DNA of 64,000 nucleotides from Actinomadura graeca (GCF_019175365.1 NZ_CP059572.1:62001-126000); one strand, 5' to 3'. Positions 35,903-45,051 are shown, counted from the stretch's first letter. Numbers and translations: made by a program. Notes: a model not told the origin generated them from the letters alone.

Positions 35903-36616
35903 GTGAGTGCTGTGGCGGGACAGGACCGGATCTGGACGGTGCCGAACGTCCTCAGCCTGGCGCGTCTCGTGGGCGTCCCGCTGTTCCTGTGGCTCGTCCT
36001 CGCCGAGGCGGACTGGTGGGCGCTCGGCCTGCTGGTGTTCGCCGGGCTGTCGGACTGGCTGGACGGGAAGCTGGCTCGGGCGCTGAACCAGACCAGCAGG
36101 CTGGGGATGGTGCTCGACCCCGCCGCCGACCGGCTCTACATCTTCGCCACCCTCGTCGGCCTCACGATCCGCGACATCATCCCGGTGTGGCTGGTGGTCC
36201 TGCTGGTGGCCCGCGAGGTCGTGATCGTCCCGATCGCGCCGATCGTGCGGCGGCTGGGGTACGGGGGGACGCTCCCCGTCCACTTCATCGGCAAGGCGGC
36301 CACGCTCTGCCTGCTGTACGCCTTCCCGCTGCTGCTGCTGGGCGACCATGACGGCGGCGCGGGGACCACGGCGAAGGTCATCGGATGGTCCTTCGCCATC
36401 TGGGGGACGGCCCTGTACTGGTGGGCCGCCGTCCTGTACTGGGCGCAGACGCGGCGGCTGGCCGCGGCAGGCCGCGCCTCGCCCCCGGCCCCCGTGCCGG
36501 AAAACGCGCCGGAAACCGCGCCGGACCCGGGCGCCGCGCCCGGCCCGGCCGCCGCGCCGGACCCGGGGGGAGTGCCCGGGGCGGGCTCCGCCGGCCGGCG
36601 ATCAGAAGGGAGCTGA
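35903..36616 (+). CDS. CDP-alcohol phosphatidyltransferase
   Basis: 237 aa integral membrane enzyme of phospholipid synthesis, which swaps CMP of CDP-diacylglycerol for an alcohol. The catalytic motif D-x2-D-G-x2-A-R-x8-G-x3-D-x3-D begins at Asp51: DWLDGKLAR, then GMVLDPAADR. About six membrane segments follow. The last ~45 residues are a Pro/Ala/Gly tail. GTG start behind GGGAGGCGAG. It begins the conserved actinobacterial block and lies 9 nt before the ManC-like gene. By synteny with mycobacterial pgsA2 the acceptor is uncertain. Confidence 0.92.
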   Translation: MSAVAGQDRIWTVPNVLSLARLVGVPLFLWLVLAEADWWALGLLVFAGLSDWLDGKLARALNQTSRLGMVLDPAADRLYIFATLVGLTIRDIIPVWLVVLLVAREVVIVPIAPIVRRLGYGGTLPVHFIGKAATLCLLYAFPLLLLGDHDGGAGTTAKVIGWSFAIWGTALYWWAAVLYWAQTRRLAAAGRASPPAPVPENAPETAPDPGAAPGPAAAPDPGGVPGAGSAGRRSEGS

Positions 36617-36625
36617 GAACCCCCG

Positions 36626-39124
36626 ATGAAGGCCGTCGTGATGGCGGGGGGCGAGGGGACGCGGCTGCGTCCGATGACCGCCAACCAGCCCAAGCCGCTC
36701 CTGCCGCTCGTCAACCGGCCGATCATGGAACATGTGCTGCGCCTGCTCAAACGGCACGGGTTCAGCGAGACCGTCGTCACCGTCCAGTTCCTCGCGGCGC
36801 TGATCCGCAACTACTTCGGCGACGGCGAGGAGCTCGGCATGTCGCTGAGCTACGCCACCGAGGAGATTCCGCTCGGCACCGCCGGCAGCGTCAAGAACGC
36901 CGAGGAGGCCCTGCGCGACGACCGGTTCCTGGTGATCTCCGGGGACGCCCTCACCGACATCGACCTGACCGACATGGTGCGGTTCCACGAACGCAGCGGC
37001 GCCCTGGTCACCATCGGGCTGAAACGCGTCCCGAACCCCCTGGAGTTCGGGATCATCATCGTGGACGACGCGGGCCGCGTGCAGCGGTTCCTGGAGAAGC
37101 CCACGTGGGGCCAGGTGTTCTCCGACACCGTCAACACCGGCATCTACGTCATGGAGCCCGAGGTCCTCGACCACGTCGCGTCGGGCGAGGTCGTCGACTG
37201 GTCCGGCGACGTGTTCCCCCGGCTCCTCGCCGACGGCGCGCCGCTGCTCGGGTACGTCGCCGACTGCTACTGGGAGGACGTCGGCACCCACGAGAGCTAC
37301 ATGAAGGCGCAGGCCGACATGCTGTCCGGGCAGGTCGGCATCGACCTCGGAGGGTTCGAGATGTCCCCCGGCGTGTGGGTCGCCGAGGGCGCCGAGGTGG
37401 ACGCCGAGGCCGTCCTGAAGGGTCCGCTGTACATCGGCGACTACGCCAAGGTCGAGGCCGGCGTCGAGCTGCGCGAGTACACCGTCCTCGGCAGCAACGT
37501 GGTGGTGAAGGAGGGCGCCTTCCTGCACCGGGCGATCGTCCACGACAACGTGTTCGTCGCGCCGTCCACGAGCCTGCGCGGCTGCGTCGTCGGCAAGAAC
37601 ACCGACATCATGGCCGGCGCCCGCGTCGAGGAGGGCGCGGTCGTCGGCGACGAGTGCGTCATCGAGGCGGAGGCGTACGTCTCCAGCGGCGTGAAGGTCT
37701 ATCCGTTCAAGACGATCGAGGCCGGCGCGGTCGTCAACACCAGCGTGATCTGGGAGTCGCGGGGACAGCGCAACCTGTTCGGCCCGCGGGGCGTGTCCGG
37801 CCTGGTCAACGTGGAGATCACCCCGGAGCTCGCGGTGCGCCTCGCCAGCGCCTACGCCACGACCCTGAAGAAGGGGACCACCGTCGTCGCCGGACGGGAC
37901 GCCTCCCGCGCCGCCCGCACCCTCAAACGCGCCGTGATCAGCGCGCTGACCGCGAGCGCCATCGACGTCCTCGACCTGGAGGCGACCCCGCTGACCGTCG
38001 CCCGCTTCGAGACCGGCCGCGCCGACTGCGTGGGCGGCATCTACATCCGCACCACCCTCGGCGACCCGCAGGGCGTCGACATCGTCTTCCTCGGCGCCGA
38101 CGGCGCCGACCTCTCCCAGGCGGCGCAGCGCAAGCTGGAACGGGTCTTCGGCCGGCAGGAGTACCGGCGCGCGTTCCCCGGCGAGATCGCCGAGCTGACC
38201 TACCCGCCCCGCGTCGTGGAGACCTACACCCGCGACCTCCTGCGCCGCGTGGACATCAGCGGCGTCCGCGAGGCCGGGCTGAAGATCGTCCTGGACTGCG
38301 CGGGCGGCACGGCGTCGCTCGTCCTGCCGAACCTGCTCGGCAAGCTCGGCGTGGAGGTCCTCACCCGCAATAACCGCCTGGACGAGGCCAACCCCACCGA
38401 GACGCTCGCCGAGCGGATGCGCGACCTGGAACGCCTCGGCGGCCTGGTGTCGTCGTCCCGCGCGGCGTTCGGCGTCCGGTTCGACCCGGTGGGGGAGCGG
38501 ATCTCCCTCGTGGACGAGAACGGCGAGCTGGTCGGCGACGACCGGGGCCTGCTCGTCATGCTCGACCTCGTCGCCGCCGAGCGCCGCTCCGGCCGCGTGG
38601 CCCTCCCGGTCACCACGACCCGCGTCGCCGAGCAGGTCTGCCGCTTCCACGGCGTCCAGGTCGAGTGGACCTCCACCTCCCAGGACGTCCTCACCAAGGC
38701 CGCCGGGCACCCCGACGTGATCTTCGCCGGGGACGGCCGCGGCGGCTTCCTGATGCCCGAGTTCAGCGGCACCGTCGACGGCATCGCGGCCTTCATCCGC
38801 CTCGTCGGCCTCGTCGCCAGGACCCGCCTGACCCTCTCGCAGATCGACCGCCGCATCCCCGACGCGCACCTCCTGCGACGTTCCGTCCCGACCCCCTGGG
38901 CGGCGAAGGGGGCCGTCATGCGCCACGTGGTCGAGGCCGCCTCCGGCCGCACCGTCGACACCACCGACGGCGTCCGCGTCATCGAGGGCGACGGCCGCTG
39001 GGCCCTCATCCTGCCCGACCCGGCGGAGGCCGTGACGCACCTGTGGGCCGAGGGCCCCGACGAGGACGCCGCCCAGGAACTCCTGGAGCAATGGGCCGCC
39101 GTAGTAGAAAACGCCGGCTCCTGA
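36626..39124 (+). CDS. Nucleotidyltransferase with a degenerate phosphomannomutase-like domain (ManC-like)
   Basis: 832 aa. Residues 1-235 form a sugar-phosphate nucleotidyltransferase (MAGGEGTRLRPMTANQPKPL, GTAGSVKNAEEAL, GDALTDIDL). Residues about 250-370 are left-handed beta-helix repeats. The rest is a phosphohexomutase-like domain. In that domain the catalytic TASHNP loop is replaced by GGIYIRTTLGDPQGVD, and the metal loop DGDxDR by FDPVGERISLVD, so mutase activity is unlikely. Such fusions are annotated as mannose-1-phosphate guanylyltransferase and would supply GDP-mannose for envelope glycans. ATG start. Confidence 0.85.
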   Translation: MKAVVMAGGEGTRLRPMTANQPKPLLPLVNRPIMEHVLRLLKRHGFSETVVTVQFLAALIRNYFGDGEELGMSLSYATEEIPLGTAGSVKNAEEALRDDRFLVISGDALTDIDLTDMVRFHERSGALVTIGLKRVPNPLEFGIIIVDDAGRVQRFLEKPTWGQVFSDTVNTGIYVMEPEVLDHVASGEVVDWSGDVFPRLLADGAPLLGYVADCYWEDVGTHESYMKAQADMLSGQVGIDLGGFEMSPGVWVAEGAEVDAEAVLKGPLYIGDYAKVEAGVELREYTVLGSNVVVKEGAFLHRAIVHDNVFVAPSTSLRGCVVGKNTDIMAGARVEEGAVVGDECVIEAEAYVSSGVKVYPFKTIEAGAVVNTSVIWESRGQRNLFGPRGVSGLVNVEITPELAVRLASAYATTLKKGTTVVAGRDASRAARTLKRAVISALTASAIDVLDLEATPLTVARFETGRADCVGGIYIRTTLGDPQGVDIVFLGADGADLSQAAQRKLERVFGRQEYRRAFPGEIAELTYPPRVVETYTRDLLRRVDISGVREAGLKIVLDCAGGTASLVLPNLLGKLGVEVLTRNNRLDEANPTETLAERMRDLERLGGLVSSSRAAFGVRFDPVGERISLVDENGELVGDDRGLLVMLDLVAAERRSGRVALPVTTTRVAEQVCRFHGVQVEWTSTSQDVLTKAAGHPDVIFAGDGRGGFLMPEFSGTVDGIAAFIRLVGLVARTRLTLSQIDRRIPDAHLLRRSVPTPWAAKGAVMRHVVEAASGRTVDTTDGVRVIEGDGRWALILPDPAEAVTHLWAEGPDEDAAQELLEQWAAVVENAGS

Positions 39125-39459
39125 CCCGCACCACCCCGACGACGCCGGGCGGTTCCCCGCGGCCCGCTCGACCGCCTCAAGCCACCACCACCGTTCGTCG
39201 CGATCAGCTTGAGTGACCCCCAGACGGTCCGCGGGGCGATGTGCCTGACGAACGCACGAAGAACACGCCACATCTCGCACGACGGAGCGTCGCGTTCTGC
39301 CCGGAACCTCGTCCCGGGCCCACCTAACTGGACGGGCAACGCACACCATCAAATGGAGGGCCCGCGACGGAAAGGCAGCGCGCAACGCTGGCCGGGCGGT
39401 TCCCCAGGCGTGATGGGCAGCGCGCAATGCCTTACCGACAGCGCGTAAGGGGCAAGCAG

Positions 39460-39543
39460 GACGCAACGCTGGCCGGGCGGGACGCAACGCCGGATGGGCG
39501 GGACGCAACGCCGGATGGGCGGGACGCGACGCCGGAGGGGCGA
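39460..39543. repeat. 21-bp tandem repeat (four units) in a 775-nt non-coding region
   Basis: Units gacgcaacgccggatgggcgg at 39481-39501 and 39502-39522 are identical; 39460-39480 and 39523-39543 are degenerate copies. Looser gcaacg/ctgg/gggcgg echoes extend from about 39380 to 39720. The unit is seven codons long, so it produces repetitive ORFs in both directions (for example RDATPDG repeats), but none has a ribosome site or homology I trust. 39125-39899 holds no other gene. Confidence 0.75.
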
Positions 39544-39806
39544 GAGACAGCGCTGGATGGACAGCCCGCAACGGAGCGCAGGGCACGTGGCCTTGACCGG
39601 CGGGGCGCGATGCCTGGACCGGCGGGGTGCGACGGCGGGTGGGCGTGCCGACGCTGGATGGGGCAGTGCGCAACGGGCGGCCGGGTGGCGCGCGGCGCTG
39701 GATGGGTGGCGCGCGGCGTCGGTGAGGGACTGTCTCGAAGTGGCCTCGGCCACGCGCGCGAACGCGTGACCTGCCCGGTGCCGCGATGCCGAAGGCGGGC
39801 GGGACC

Positions 39807-39890
39807 GGGCTGATCGCGAAGCGATGTCGCGTTCGCCCAGGTCCGGTCACGTAGCGAGCCGCCAGGCGAGTGAAGTGGGCCGGGACTGTG
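39807..39890 (+). repeat. Dispersed hairpin repeat, copy 1 (84 bp)
   Basis: About 80% identical to the inverse of 62969-63052. Two blocks are invariant: gggctgatcgcgaagcgatg plus tcgcg, containing the hairpin atcgc-gaa-gcgat, and gagccgccaggcgag, containing cgcc-a-ggcg. It is closed by tgggccggga. It lies between the convergent ManC-like and class V enzyme genes, next to the latter's stop. Confidence 0.75.
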
Positions 39891-39899
39891 AAACACCGG

Positions 39900-41321
39900 C
39901 TAGCAGCGCTCTCGGGGTTTCAGCCCGTCCGGGGTCGGGGCGCGGTCGGCGTAGGCGTCGTCCAGGAAGGTGACGAAGCGTTCGATGTCGGCGATGTTCG
40001 AGACGAGTCCGAGCGAGGCGCGGACGGCGCCGCCGGTGGGCAGGCCGAGGTGGCCCAGATAGTCGTCGAGCGTCCGCATGCCGTCGTCGGCGGGGCGGCG
40101 CAGGGCGCGCTCGGAGATCTCGAAGGCGGCCTCGCCCGCGCCGGGGTTGCAGAAGCAGCCGGTGCGGACCGAGATCCCCGCGGCGGCGGTGTCGCGGGCG
40201 ATGAGGCGCTCGTCCACGATCCGGCCGTGGCGGTCGAGGACGTTGAACGCGACCGTGCCTCCCCGCAGGCGCGTGCCCTCCGGCCCGTAGAGAAGGATCA
40301 TGGGCGAGCCGTCGGCGTGGCGGAGGTCGCCGAGGCGCCGCAGGAGCCAGGACGTCAGGCAGCGCACCCTGCGGTGGATCAGGTCCATGCCGATGCCGGC
40401 GACCCAGTCGATGCCGAACCGCACGTCCGGGATGGACAGGAAGTTGAGCGTGCCGTCCTCGAAGGCCGTCTCGTCGGGGGCGGGGACGTGCCACCCGCCG
40501 TGCGCGCTGACCGCCTGGATCGTCCCGCCGGAGAACCAGGGACGGCGGAGCCGCGCCAGCGCGGTACGCCGTGCGACCAGCGCGCCGACCCCGGTCGGAT
40601 AGCCGAACACCTTGTACCAGCTCACCGGGACGAAGTCGGCCGGGACCGCAGTCAGGTCCAGGGGATTGGCCGGGGCGAACGCGGCCGCGTCCAGCAGCAC
40701 GTCGTAGCCGTGCCGCTGCGCGAGGCCGACCCATTCCAGGGGATGCTGGACGCCGGTGAAGTTGCTCTGCGCGGGGAACACGAACAGGCCCCGCCGCCGT
40801 CCGACGGCGGCGCGGACCTCCGCCTCGCCGACGCGGAGGTCCGGGCGCCGCACCGGAAGCTGGACGACCCGGGCGCCGCGGGCCTTGGCGAACTCCCGGA
40901 TCCCGTTCGCGGAGTTGTGGTTGTCCCCGGTCAGGACGAGCCGTGTCCCGCGGTGGAAGGGATAGGCCTCGCCGACGAGGCGGCAGGCCCCCGTGGCGTT
41001 CGCCGTGAAGATCACCGCGTAGTCGTCGGGGGAGGCGTTGAAGAAGCGCAGGATCGCCGCGCGGGCCTCCTCGACCAGCACCGTGGACGCGCTGGACGTC
41101 GGGTTCTCCGAGTGCGGGTTGCCGTAGCACGCGGCGCCCAGCCGCTCGAAGTGCGCACGGAACTGCGCCTGCGCGGCGACCCCGGCGCCGGTGTAGTCGA
41201 GATAGACCTGGCCGTGCTCGTCGAGATGCCGGTACTCCGTGGCGCGGAGTTCGTCGAGCCGCCACGTGCCGGTGTAGTCGGGATGGACGGTCGGCATCGC
41301 GCCGACCCGAAAATCGGACAT
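39900..41321 (-). CDS. Class V aminotransferase-fold PLP enzyme, Mo-cofactor-sulfurase-like
   Basis: 473 aa PLP enzyme. VYLDYTGAGVAAQAQFRAHF, CYGNPHSENPTSSAS and DYAVIFTANATGACRLVGEAYPF closely follow the N-terminal domain of eukaryotic molybdenum-cofactor sulfurase. The PLP Lys lies in SWYKVFGYPTGVGAL, and the candidate sulfur-carrying Cys in TGCFCNPGAGE. Sulfurases take sulfur from cysteine as a persulfide. The C-terminal MOSC domain of Mo-cofactor sulfurase is absent, so the acceptor is unknown. The ATG at 41321 follows GGGGGTAGCA. The gene is monocistronic. Confidence 0.82.
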   Translation of the reverse strand: MSDFRVGAMPTVHPDYTGTWRLDELRATEYRHLDEHGQVYLDYTGAGVAAQAQFRAHFERLGAACYGNPHSENPTSSASTVLVEEARAAILRFFNASPDDYAVIFTANATGACRLVGEAYPFHRGTRLVLTGDNHNSANGIREFAKARGARVVQLPVRRPDLRVGEAEVRAAVGRRRGLFVFPAQSNFTGVQHPLEWVGLAQRHGYDVLLDAAAFAPANPLDLTAVPADFVPVSWYKVFGYPTGVGALVARRTALARLRRPWFSGGTIQAVSAHGGWHVPAPDETAFEDGTLNFLSIPDVRFGIDWVAGIGMDLIHRRVRCLTSWLLRRLGDLRHADGSPMILLYGPEGTRLRGGTVAFNVLDRHGRIVDERLIARDTAAAGISVRTGCFCNPGAGEAAFEISERALRRPADDGMRTLDDYLGHLGLPTGGAVRASLGLVSNIADIERFVTFLDDAYADRAPTPDGLKPRERC

Positions 41322-41418
41322 TGCTACCCCCGAGAGCGAAACCGCCACACGCCCTAGAAAAAACGGTCCAAAATCGAACGCTTTCCCGCAAGAGGGCGCA
41401 CTGTCCTTTTTCGGCCGG

Positions 41419-43407
41419 TTAGCCTACGTTTGGTGTCCGGCGTGCGAGGACGATCCCTGTGGCCACGAGGAAGAGCACCGCGAATCCCCCGAGCAGGGCC
41501 CAGTCAATGGCGATGGCGCGGGAGAAGCTGTCGCCGTACGAGGCGAGCAGCGGAGGGCCCAGCGGGGACCGTCCCGACCCCCAGAGCTGTTCCACGCCCA
41601 GGCTGTGGGCGAGCCCCTCGAACGCCCAGCGGTTGGACATGGCATAGCTCAGCCAGCGCCCCGGCGCCGCCATTTCCGGCACGGGCAGGATCGCGCCCAC
41701 GAACAGCACCTGCGGAAAGCACAGCATTGGCAAAGCCAAAGTCGCCTGAGCGGGATCCGTGACGGCCGCCGACACCAGGAGCCCGAGCGCCAGGGCCGCC
41801 AGCGAGCAGAGCAGCAGAGTGAGGAACAGCTCCCCGTACGTCCGCCACCCCAGCGGTGGCAGCCGGTCCAGCGCCCGCAGCACCCCCAGCATCAGCGTGT
41901 CCACGACGGCCAGCAACGGCAGCAGCACCGCCACCTTGGCCAGGACGTACGGCCCGATCCCCAGCCCGCGTCGCCGCGCCCCCCGCCGCCAAGGCCGCCG
42001 CGCCTTTTCGCGCGCCCCTGCCGCCCCCGGGCTTGCGGCCTCGCGCTCACCTGCGGCGTGGCCGCCGGACCGCTGTGTTCCCTGCCGGCCGGAGGAGAGT
42101 CCGACGCCCGCGCCGTTGGCCGCCGTGTGGTCGCTCCTGCCATTGGCCGCGGTGTGATCGGCCGTGCCGTTCGGCGTGGGGTTGTCGCTCGTGCCGTTCG
42201 CCGCGGTGTGGTCGGTTTTGCCGGATGCGGTCGGCTGCCGGGCGCCGGCGGCCGTCGTCTCGTTGGCGGGCGCGCCATTGCCCATGGTCTTGTGCAGAGC
42301 GGCCCGAGGGACTGCCGGAGCCGGGTGTGAAGCGGCGTGGGCGGGCGCGGCCGCCGGACGGTGGCCGGTGAGCCGTTCGCGTCGCAGAACGGGCAGTTCC
42401 GTACATATCTGTAGGAGTCCGTAGGTCAGGCCGAAGAAGAACCCGCCGAACGCGATCCAGAAGAGGATCATCACCGTGGAGCCCGGGCTGGGCGATTCGG
42501 GCGAGAACGCCCCGGGACGGAACAGGACGGCGAACATCGCCAGCACCATCAGCGGAGAGCCGGCGAGCACGGCCAGCGTCAGCCGGTTGCGTGTCAGGAG
42601 GTCGACGTTGCGCCTGGTGAGCAGGGCCCACTGCGCGAACGCGCCGATGCCCGGGCCGGCCGACTCCCTCGGCGCGTCGAAACGGCCCGTCCAGTCGTGC
42701 GCCTCCCCGGTCTCGGCCAAGCGCAGGTAAATGTCCTCGATCCCGTCGGCCTGGAACTCCTCCGTGGCGTCGCCGGGGGAGCCGTAGAACGCCAGCCGCC
42801 CGTCCGGTGCCAGGACGGCCACCTGGTCGCACATGGCGACGTCCGGCGGATGGTGCGTCGTGAGCACCACCGTCGTCCCGGCGTCGGCGAGGCCGCGCAG
42901 CAGCCGCATCAGGTCGGCCGCCGTGGCGGGATCGAGACCCGACGTCGGCTCGTCCAGGTAGAACACGCGCGGCCTCGTCAGCAGCTCGACCGCGATGCTT
43001 GCGCGCTTCCGCTCGCCGCCGCTGAGCGCCCCCACGCGCTGGGACGCGCGGTCGGTGAGCGCCAGCGCCTCAAGGACCTCGTCGACGGCCTTCTCGGCCT
43101 GCTCCTGCGGCGTCCCCGCGGGCAGCCGCAGCCCGGCCGCGTACCGCAGCGTGCGCCGCAGCGGCATCTCCATGTGGACGATGTCGTCCTGCGGGACGTA
43201 GCCGAGCGCGCCGCCCGCCCCGTCGTGCCGGACCTCGCCCTCCGCGGGCGGCCGCACGCCCGCGATGGCGTCCAGCAGCGTCGTCTTCCCGGCGCCGCTG
43301 CCGCCGATGATCGCGACGAGCTCCCCGCGCGCGATCGTCATCGACACGTCTCGCAGCGTGCGGCGCCCGCCGTCCACCCGCTGCCCGATCCCGCGCACCT
43401 CGATCAT
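41419..43407 (-). CDS. ABCG-type transporter with fused ATPase and membrane domains
   Basis: 662 aa. The ATPase is N-terminal (GGSGAGKTTLLDAIAG, GALSGGERKRASIAVELL, VFYLDEPTSGLDPATA) and the ABC2-type membrane domain C-terminal, the order of White/ABCG half-transporters, which export lipids or drugs as dimers. Residues about 350-470 are an inserted Thr/Ala/Asn/Gly-rich linker containing near-repeats DHTAANG and PxxNGT, encoded by imperfect ~30-bp tandem repeats. It lies between the first membrane helices and the rest of the membrane domain. Substrate unknown. Confidence 0.9.
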   Translation of the reverse strand: MIEVRGIGQRVDGGRRTLRDVSMTIARGELVAIIGGSGAGKTTLLDAIAGVRPPAEGEVRHDGAGGALGYVPQDDIVHMEMPLRRTLRYAAGLRLPAGTPQEQAEKAVDEVLEALALTDRASQRVGALSGGERKRASIAVELLTRPRVFYLDEPTSGLDPATAADLMRLLRGLADAGTTVVLTTHHPPDVAMCDQVAVLAPDGRLAFYGSPGDATEEFQADGIEDIYLRLAETGEAHDWTGRFDAPRESAGPGIGAFAQWALLTRRNVDLLTRNRLTLAVLAGSPLMVLAMFAVLFRPGAFSPESPSPGSTVMILFWIAFGGFFFGLTYGLLQICTELPVLRRERLTGHRPAAAPAHAASHPAPAVPRAALHKTMGNGAPANETTAAGARQPTASGKTDHTAANGTSDNPTPNGTADHTAANGRSDHTAANGAGVGLSSGRQGTQRSGGHAAGEREAASPGAAGAREKARRPWRRGARRRGLGIGPYVLAKVAVLLPLLAVVDTLMLGVLRALDRLPPLGWRTYGELFLTLLLCSLAALALGLLVSAAVTDPAQATLALPMLCFPQVLFVGAILPVPEMAAPGRWLSYAMSNRWAFEGLAHSLGVEQLWGSGRSPLGPPLLASYGDSFSRAIAIDWALLGGFAVLFLVATGIVLARRTPNVG

Positions 43408-43612
43408 GTCGCCGCTCCCCCCGGAACACCGGCGCCCGCCCCCGGGCGCCTCCCCTCCGAAAAAGATGAACGACCCGTGCCCCGAAGTCCAGGCACCGCG
43501 AAGATGTGGATAACTTCGAAGATCATTGAGCGGGGCGGCACCGCCGGGGCCACGGTCGCCCGTCTGGGCCGGCGCTGCGTGACCGAATCTCGGGCGTAAA
43601 CGTTTCCCCAGG

Positions 43613-44953
43613 TCAGTCGACTGCGGTGTCCTCCGGGGCGCCCTTCGCGATCTCGGCCAGGACGGTCAGCGCCCGGGCGAGGACGTCCGGGGGCGACGAG
43701 GCCAGGCCGAGACGGACGGCGCGCGGGGCCGCGGCCGTCCCGACGACGAACGCGGCGGCGGGCGTGACGGCGATGCCCCGGCGGGCGGCGGCGGCCACGA
43801 ACGTCTCCGCGCGCCAGGGTTCCGGGAGCTCCCACCAGCAGAAGTACGAGGCCGGATCGGACCGGACCGCGAAACCTCCCAGGATCTCGTCGGCGATCCG
43901 CCGGCGGGACGCGGCGTCCGCGCGCTTGGCGCGGACCACGGTCTCGACCGTCCCGTCGGCGATCCAGCCGGCCGCCGCGTCCAGCGCGAACCCGCCCGGC
44001 GCCCAGCCACCCGATCGCAGCGCGGCGGCGACGCGCCCGGCCATAGGCGGGGGAGCGACCACGAACCCGATGCTGAGGCCGGGCACCAGACGCTTGGACA
44101 GACTGTCGATCAGCACTGTGCGGGCCGGGGCGAGGGACGCCAGCGGGGCAGGGCCGTCCCCCAGGATGAACGCCCAGACGCGATCCTCGATCACGCTCAG
44201 GTCCAGGCGGTGGAGAGCGGCTGCGATGGAGGCGCGCCGCTGCCACGGCATCGTCGTCCCGTAGGGGTTGTGCAATGTGGGCTGCACGTAGACCGCGCCG
44301 AGGGGTGCTCTCCTGTGCGCTTCGATGATCGCCTCGGGGCACAGGCCCTGCTCGTCCATGCGGAGGGGCACCAGTGTGACGCCCAGCCTGGACGCGATGC
44401 CCTTGATCACCGGGTAGGTGAGGGCCTCGACCCCGAGCCGCCCGCCCGGCGGGACGAGCGCGGCGACCGCCCCGGCGATGGCCTGGCGGCCGTTCCCCGC
44501 GAACAGCACGTCCTGGGGCGCGGGCCGCCACCCCGGTACCTCCAGCAGCGCCGCCGCCGCTTCGCGTGCCCTTCCGGTGCCCTTCACGCCGACGGGACCG
44601 AGCGCCGCGTCCAGGACGTCCGGGCGCAGCATCCGGCCCAGCCCGGAGGCCAGCAGCGCGCTCTGCTCCGGTACGACGGGATAGCTGAGTTCGAGGTCGA
44701 TCCGCGCTTCCGAGGGTTCGGCCAAGGCGGGGGACGGCGGCGCCTCGGCGGCCCGGACGAAGGTGCCGCGCCCCACCTCGCCGACGACGAGCCCTCGCCG
44801 GGCCAGTTCCTGGTAGACCCGGCTCGCCGTGGAACCGGCGATGCCCCGCTCGCGGGCGAACGCGCGCTGGGGCGGCAGCCGCTCACCGGGCCGGAACCGC
44901 CCGGCCTCGATGTCGGCGGCCACCCCATCGGCCACGCAGCGGTAGTCCTCCAT
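43613..44953 (-). CDS. MocR-family regulator (GntR helix-turn-helix fused to aminotransferase domain)
   Basis: 446 aa. A GntR winged helix (LPPQRAFARERGIAGSTASRVYQELARRGLV) is followed by a fold-type-I aminotransferase domain with the PLP Lys in LIDSLSKRLVPGLSIGFV, NPYGTTMP and VQPTLHNP. MocR proteins use PLP as effector or cofactor and regulate a divergent gene, here the LysE exporter. The ATG at 44953 is chosen because upstream codons run through the operator region. Two direct repeats in the gap are the likely binding sites. Confidence 0.9.
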   Translation of the reverse strand: MEDYRCVADGVAADIEAGRFRPGERLPPQRAFARERGIAGSTASRVYQELARRGLVVGEVGRGTFVRAAEAPPSPALAEPSEARIDLELSYPVVPEQSALLASGLGRMLRPDVLDAALGPVGVKGTGRAREAAAALLEVPGWRPAPQDVLFAGNGRQAIAGAVAALVPPGGRLGVEALTYPVIKGIASRLGVTLVPLRMDEQGLCPEAIIEAHRRAPLGAVYVQPTLHNPYGTTMPWQRRASIAAALHRLDLSVIEDRVWAFILGDGPAPLASLAPARTVLIDSLSKRLVPGLSIGFVVAPPPMAGRVAAALRSGGWAPGGFALDAAAGWIADGTVETVVRAKRADAASRRRIADEILGGFAVRSDPASYFCWWELPEPWRAETFVAAAARRGIAVTPAAAFVVGTAAAPRAVRLGLASSPPDVLARALTVLAEIAKGAPEDTAVD

Positions 44954-44972
44954 AGCGCCAACCCCGTTCCCG

Positions 44973-45007
44973 ATTGCACCGAGAGCAAAGAGATTATTGC
45001 ACCGAGA
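44973..45007. promoter_or_regulatory. MocR operator: direct repeat in the mocR-lysE gap
   Basis: attgcaccgaga occurs at 44973-44984 and again at 44996-45007, 23 bp apart (about two helical turns) in the same orientation. MocR regulators such as PdxR bind direct repeats of this kind. The site is between the divergent start codons and could control both genes. Confidence 0.65.
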
Positions 45008-45051
45008 TGCTCCGACTTCTAGCATCGAGGCAAACGCGAGACAGGAGCGCA

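Noticed and set aside
39427..39813. 128-aa ORF with a RDATPDG heptad repeat
   Set aside because: It is the translation of the 21-bp DNA repeat, has no ribosome site, and ends in dispersed-repeat-like sequence. Treated as non-coding.
36602..39850. 1082-aa open frame on the minus strand
   Set aside because: It is antisense to the ManC-like gene and the repeat region, and has Arg/Gly/Asp-rich content without domains. The + strand product has clear motifs throughout.
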